Assembly (NCBI GenBank): GCA_002361735.1
Contig: DETS01000032.1
Coordinates: forward strand, 1-7,205
Direction: 5' to 3'
Length of the DNA: 7,205 nucleotides
Origin: Lachnospiraceae bacterium UBA3282
Lineage (GTDB): Bacteria > Bacillota > Clostridia > Lachnospirales > Lachnospiraceae
Below, in pieces: positions 6,071 to 7,205 of the stretch. Position 1 is the first letter of the stretch; every line of letters begins with the position of its first letter. The position numbers and the translations under genes were made by a program. The notes beneath the pieces were generated by a model. The model did not search any database and had not been told where the DNA came from. It was given only the letters and a program-made list of their open reading frames with translations.

Positions 6071-7161
6071 GTAAAGTGCTGGTCATCAACCCCATACTAT
6101 ATACGGCAGAGACGAATCGGATCCCGCGGGTGGATTCCATTAAAGATACCATGATCTATTCGATGTGTCTGGGATTTTTGCGGGCAGGGCATGAGGTGAC
6201 GCTGATTGCGGCGGCAGACTATAGACCTGTCCGCGAAGAACGATATGATTTTCCGATCCTATGGTTTCAGACGGTCTTCCGCCGTCTTTTCCTGCCGCGC
6301 TGCTTTCCCTATATGCCAAAACTGCGTGCTTATTTGAGGAAACATCAAGAATATGACATGATTGTCACAAGTGAAGCGTTTGCCACCTGGTCGTATACAG
6401 CGGCAAGAGTCGCTCCGCAAAAGACGATAATCTGGCATGAGCTGGCGGCATACAATCAAATGCTGCGCCGGATTCCGGCGAAGCTCTGGTATCAGTATGT
6501 GGCGCGGTTTTTGATGTGCCGTGCCAGAGTGGTTCCGCGTTCAGAGGAGGCGGGTGCTTTTATTCGCCGGTTTATGCCGCGGGTGGAAGAAAAGCCTGTA
6601 GATCACGGGGTGGATCTGGACAAATTTCCGCTGCCGGGAAAGGGGGAGCGGGAGGAACGATTTGTGGTGGTTTCTCAGCTGATTCCGCGCAAACGAATCG
6701 GGCATACCGTGGAAGTTTTCGGCAGCTTTGTCAGGGCGGGGCATGATGCCTACCGGCTGAGTATCATCGGTGCGGGGGAGGAGGAGGCTGCGCTCAGACG
6801 GCTCGCGGAAACGCTTGGCTTAGAGGAGAAGGTGACGTTTCACGGTAAGCTGTCCCATGAAAAACTACAGCCGCTGGTAGCCGGGGCAAAGGCGATGCTG
6901 GTTTCCACCGAGAAGGATAACAATATGGTTTCTATCGTTGAGAGTATCGCTCTGGGGACCCCGGTGGTAACCACCTCCGTGCCTTACAATGCCTCTTATA
7001 TCAGGCGGGAGGAGCTGGGGATTGTGGAAGATGACTGGTCGGTGTCTGCGTTGGAAAAGATCGTGGCAGAAAATGACAGATATGTGGCGAATTGTCTGGC
7101 GTACAGGCGGCAGCTTTCCAATGTGGCGTGTGCAGAGCGCTTCCTTGCGTTGGTAGAATGA
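6067..7161 (+). CDS. GT4-like glycosyltransferase with variant donor-site residues
   Basis: This protein of 364 residues has two Rossmann-like halves. The acceptor domain starts SKVLVINPILYTAETNRIPR and includes the FLRAGHEVTLIAAAD strand. A linker with DHGVDLDKFPLPG (residues 179 on) leads to the donor domain FVVVSQLIPRKR (residues 199-210), IIGAGEEE, VTFHGKLSHEKL and STEKDNNMVSIVESIALG. At the place of the usual G-R...K pair it has Ser203-Gln204...Lys209, so the arginine is replaced by glutamine. At the place of E-x7-E it has Asp284-x7-Glu292; Glu282 is two residues too early. The overall fold is clearly GT4-like, and such variants may form their own subfamily rather than being dead enzymes. 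Its partner is the upstream GT4, and both likely act on the same envelope glycan. After the TGA, the last 44 bases show no clean terminator and end in GTAGGA, so the operon probably continues. Confidence 0.9.
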   Translation: MSKVLVINPILYTAETNRIPRVDSIKDTMIYSMCLGFLRAGHEVTLIAAADYRPVREERYDFPILWFQTVFRRLFLPRCFPYMPKLRAYLRKHQEYDMIVTSEAFATWSYTAARVAPQKTIIWHELAAYNQMLRRIPAKLWYQYVARFLMCRARVVPRSEEAGAFIRRFMPRVEEKPVDHGVDLDKFPLPGKGEREERFVVVSQLIPRKRIGHTVEVFGSFVRAGHDAYRLSIIGAGEEEAALRRLAETLGLEEKVTFHGKLSHEKLQPLVAGAKAMLVSTEKDNNMVSIVESIALGTPVVTTSVPYNASYIRREELGIVEDDWSVSALEKIVAENDRYVANCLAYRRQLSNVACAERFLALVE

Positions 7162-7205
7162 AAGCAGCGGCGTCCCGAGGCGGCTAGGGTAAAGTTTTTG
7201 TAGGA

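Noticed and set aside
7162..7205. GC-rich stretch after the second glycosyltransferase as a terminator.
   Set aside because: The apparent arms AGCGGCG and GGCGGCT do not pair properly (mismatch after three pairs), and the T-run after them is short and displaced. The tail more likely leads into another gene.

Overview
This window most likely comes from a low-to-mid GC Gram-positive bacterium of the Clostridia, probably a Lachnospiraceae-type gut organism. That is inferred from three things: strong GGAGG-type Shine-Dalgarno sites, a secreted-type protein combining BspA-like (LRR_5) leucine-rich repeats with InlB-type and Ig-like domains, and GT4 glycosyltransferases typical of Gram-positive polysaccharide clusters. 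No species can be named from the sequence alone. All genes lie on the + strand.

Region 1 (2-4756) is the 3' part of a very large modular extracellular protein. The reading frame is open at the left edge, so the true start lies outside the window. In order it shows a Pro/Glu-rich linker with an imperfect 15-residue repeat, ten to eleven leucine-rich repeats, a divergent InlB B-repeat-like domain, two Ig-like (BIG2-type) domains, and about seven diverged modules of 105-150 residues. Several of these modules share a 'KPTVK' entry motif and a 'KGTY' motif. The protein ends directly after the last module, with no LPXTG motif, membrane segment or recognisable cell-wall-binding repeat.

Region 2 (4757-4990) is a 234-bp intergenic stretch. 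It holds a strong intrinsic terminator just after the big gene, a short palindrome, a plausible sigma-A promoter, a possible 16-codon leader ORF in frame with the next gene, two small hairpins, and a strong Shine-Dalgarno site serving a TTG start.

Region 3 (4991-7161) holds two GT4-family (GT-B fold) glycosyltransferase genes overlapping by ATGA, so they are almost certainly co-transcribed and translationally coupled. The first has the canonical GR...K and E-x7-E donor-site residues. The second has Q...K and D-x7-E at the equivalent positions. They look like the start of an envelope or capsular polysaccharide (or protein glycosylation) operon that continues to the right; the last 44 bases show no convincing terminator and end in GTAGGA, which could be a ribosome binding site for the next gene.

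I found no RNA genes, mobile elements, CRISPR arrays or defence systems. The most noteworthy items are the C-terminal module array of the surface protein and the leader ORF/hairpin arrangement before the glycosyltransferase operon. Both are modest rather than spectacular.
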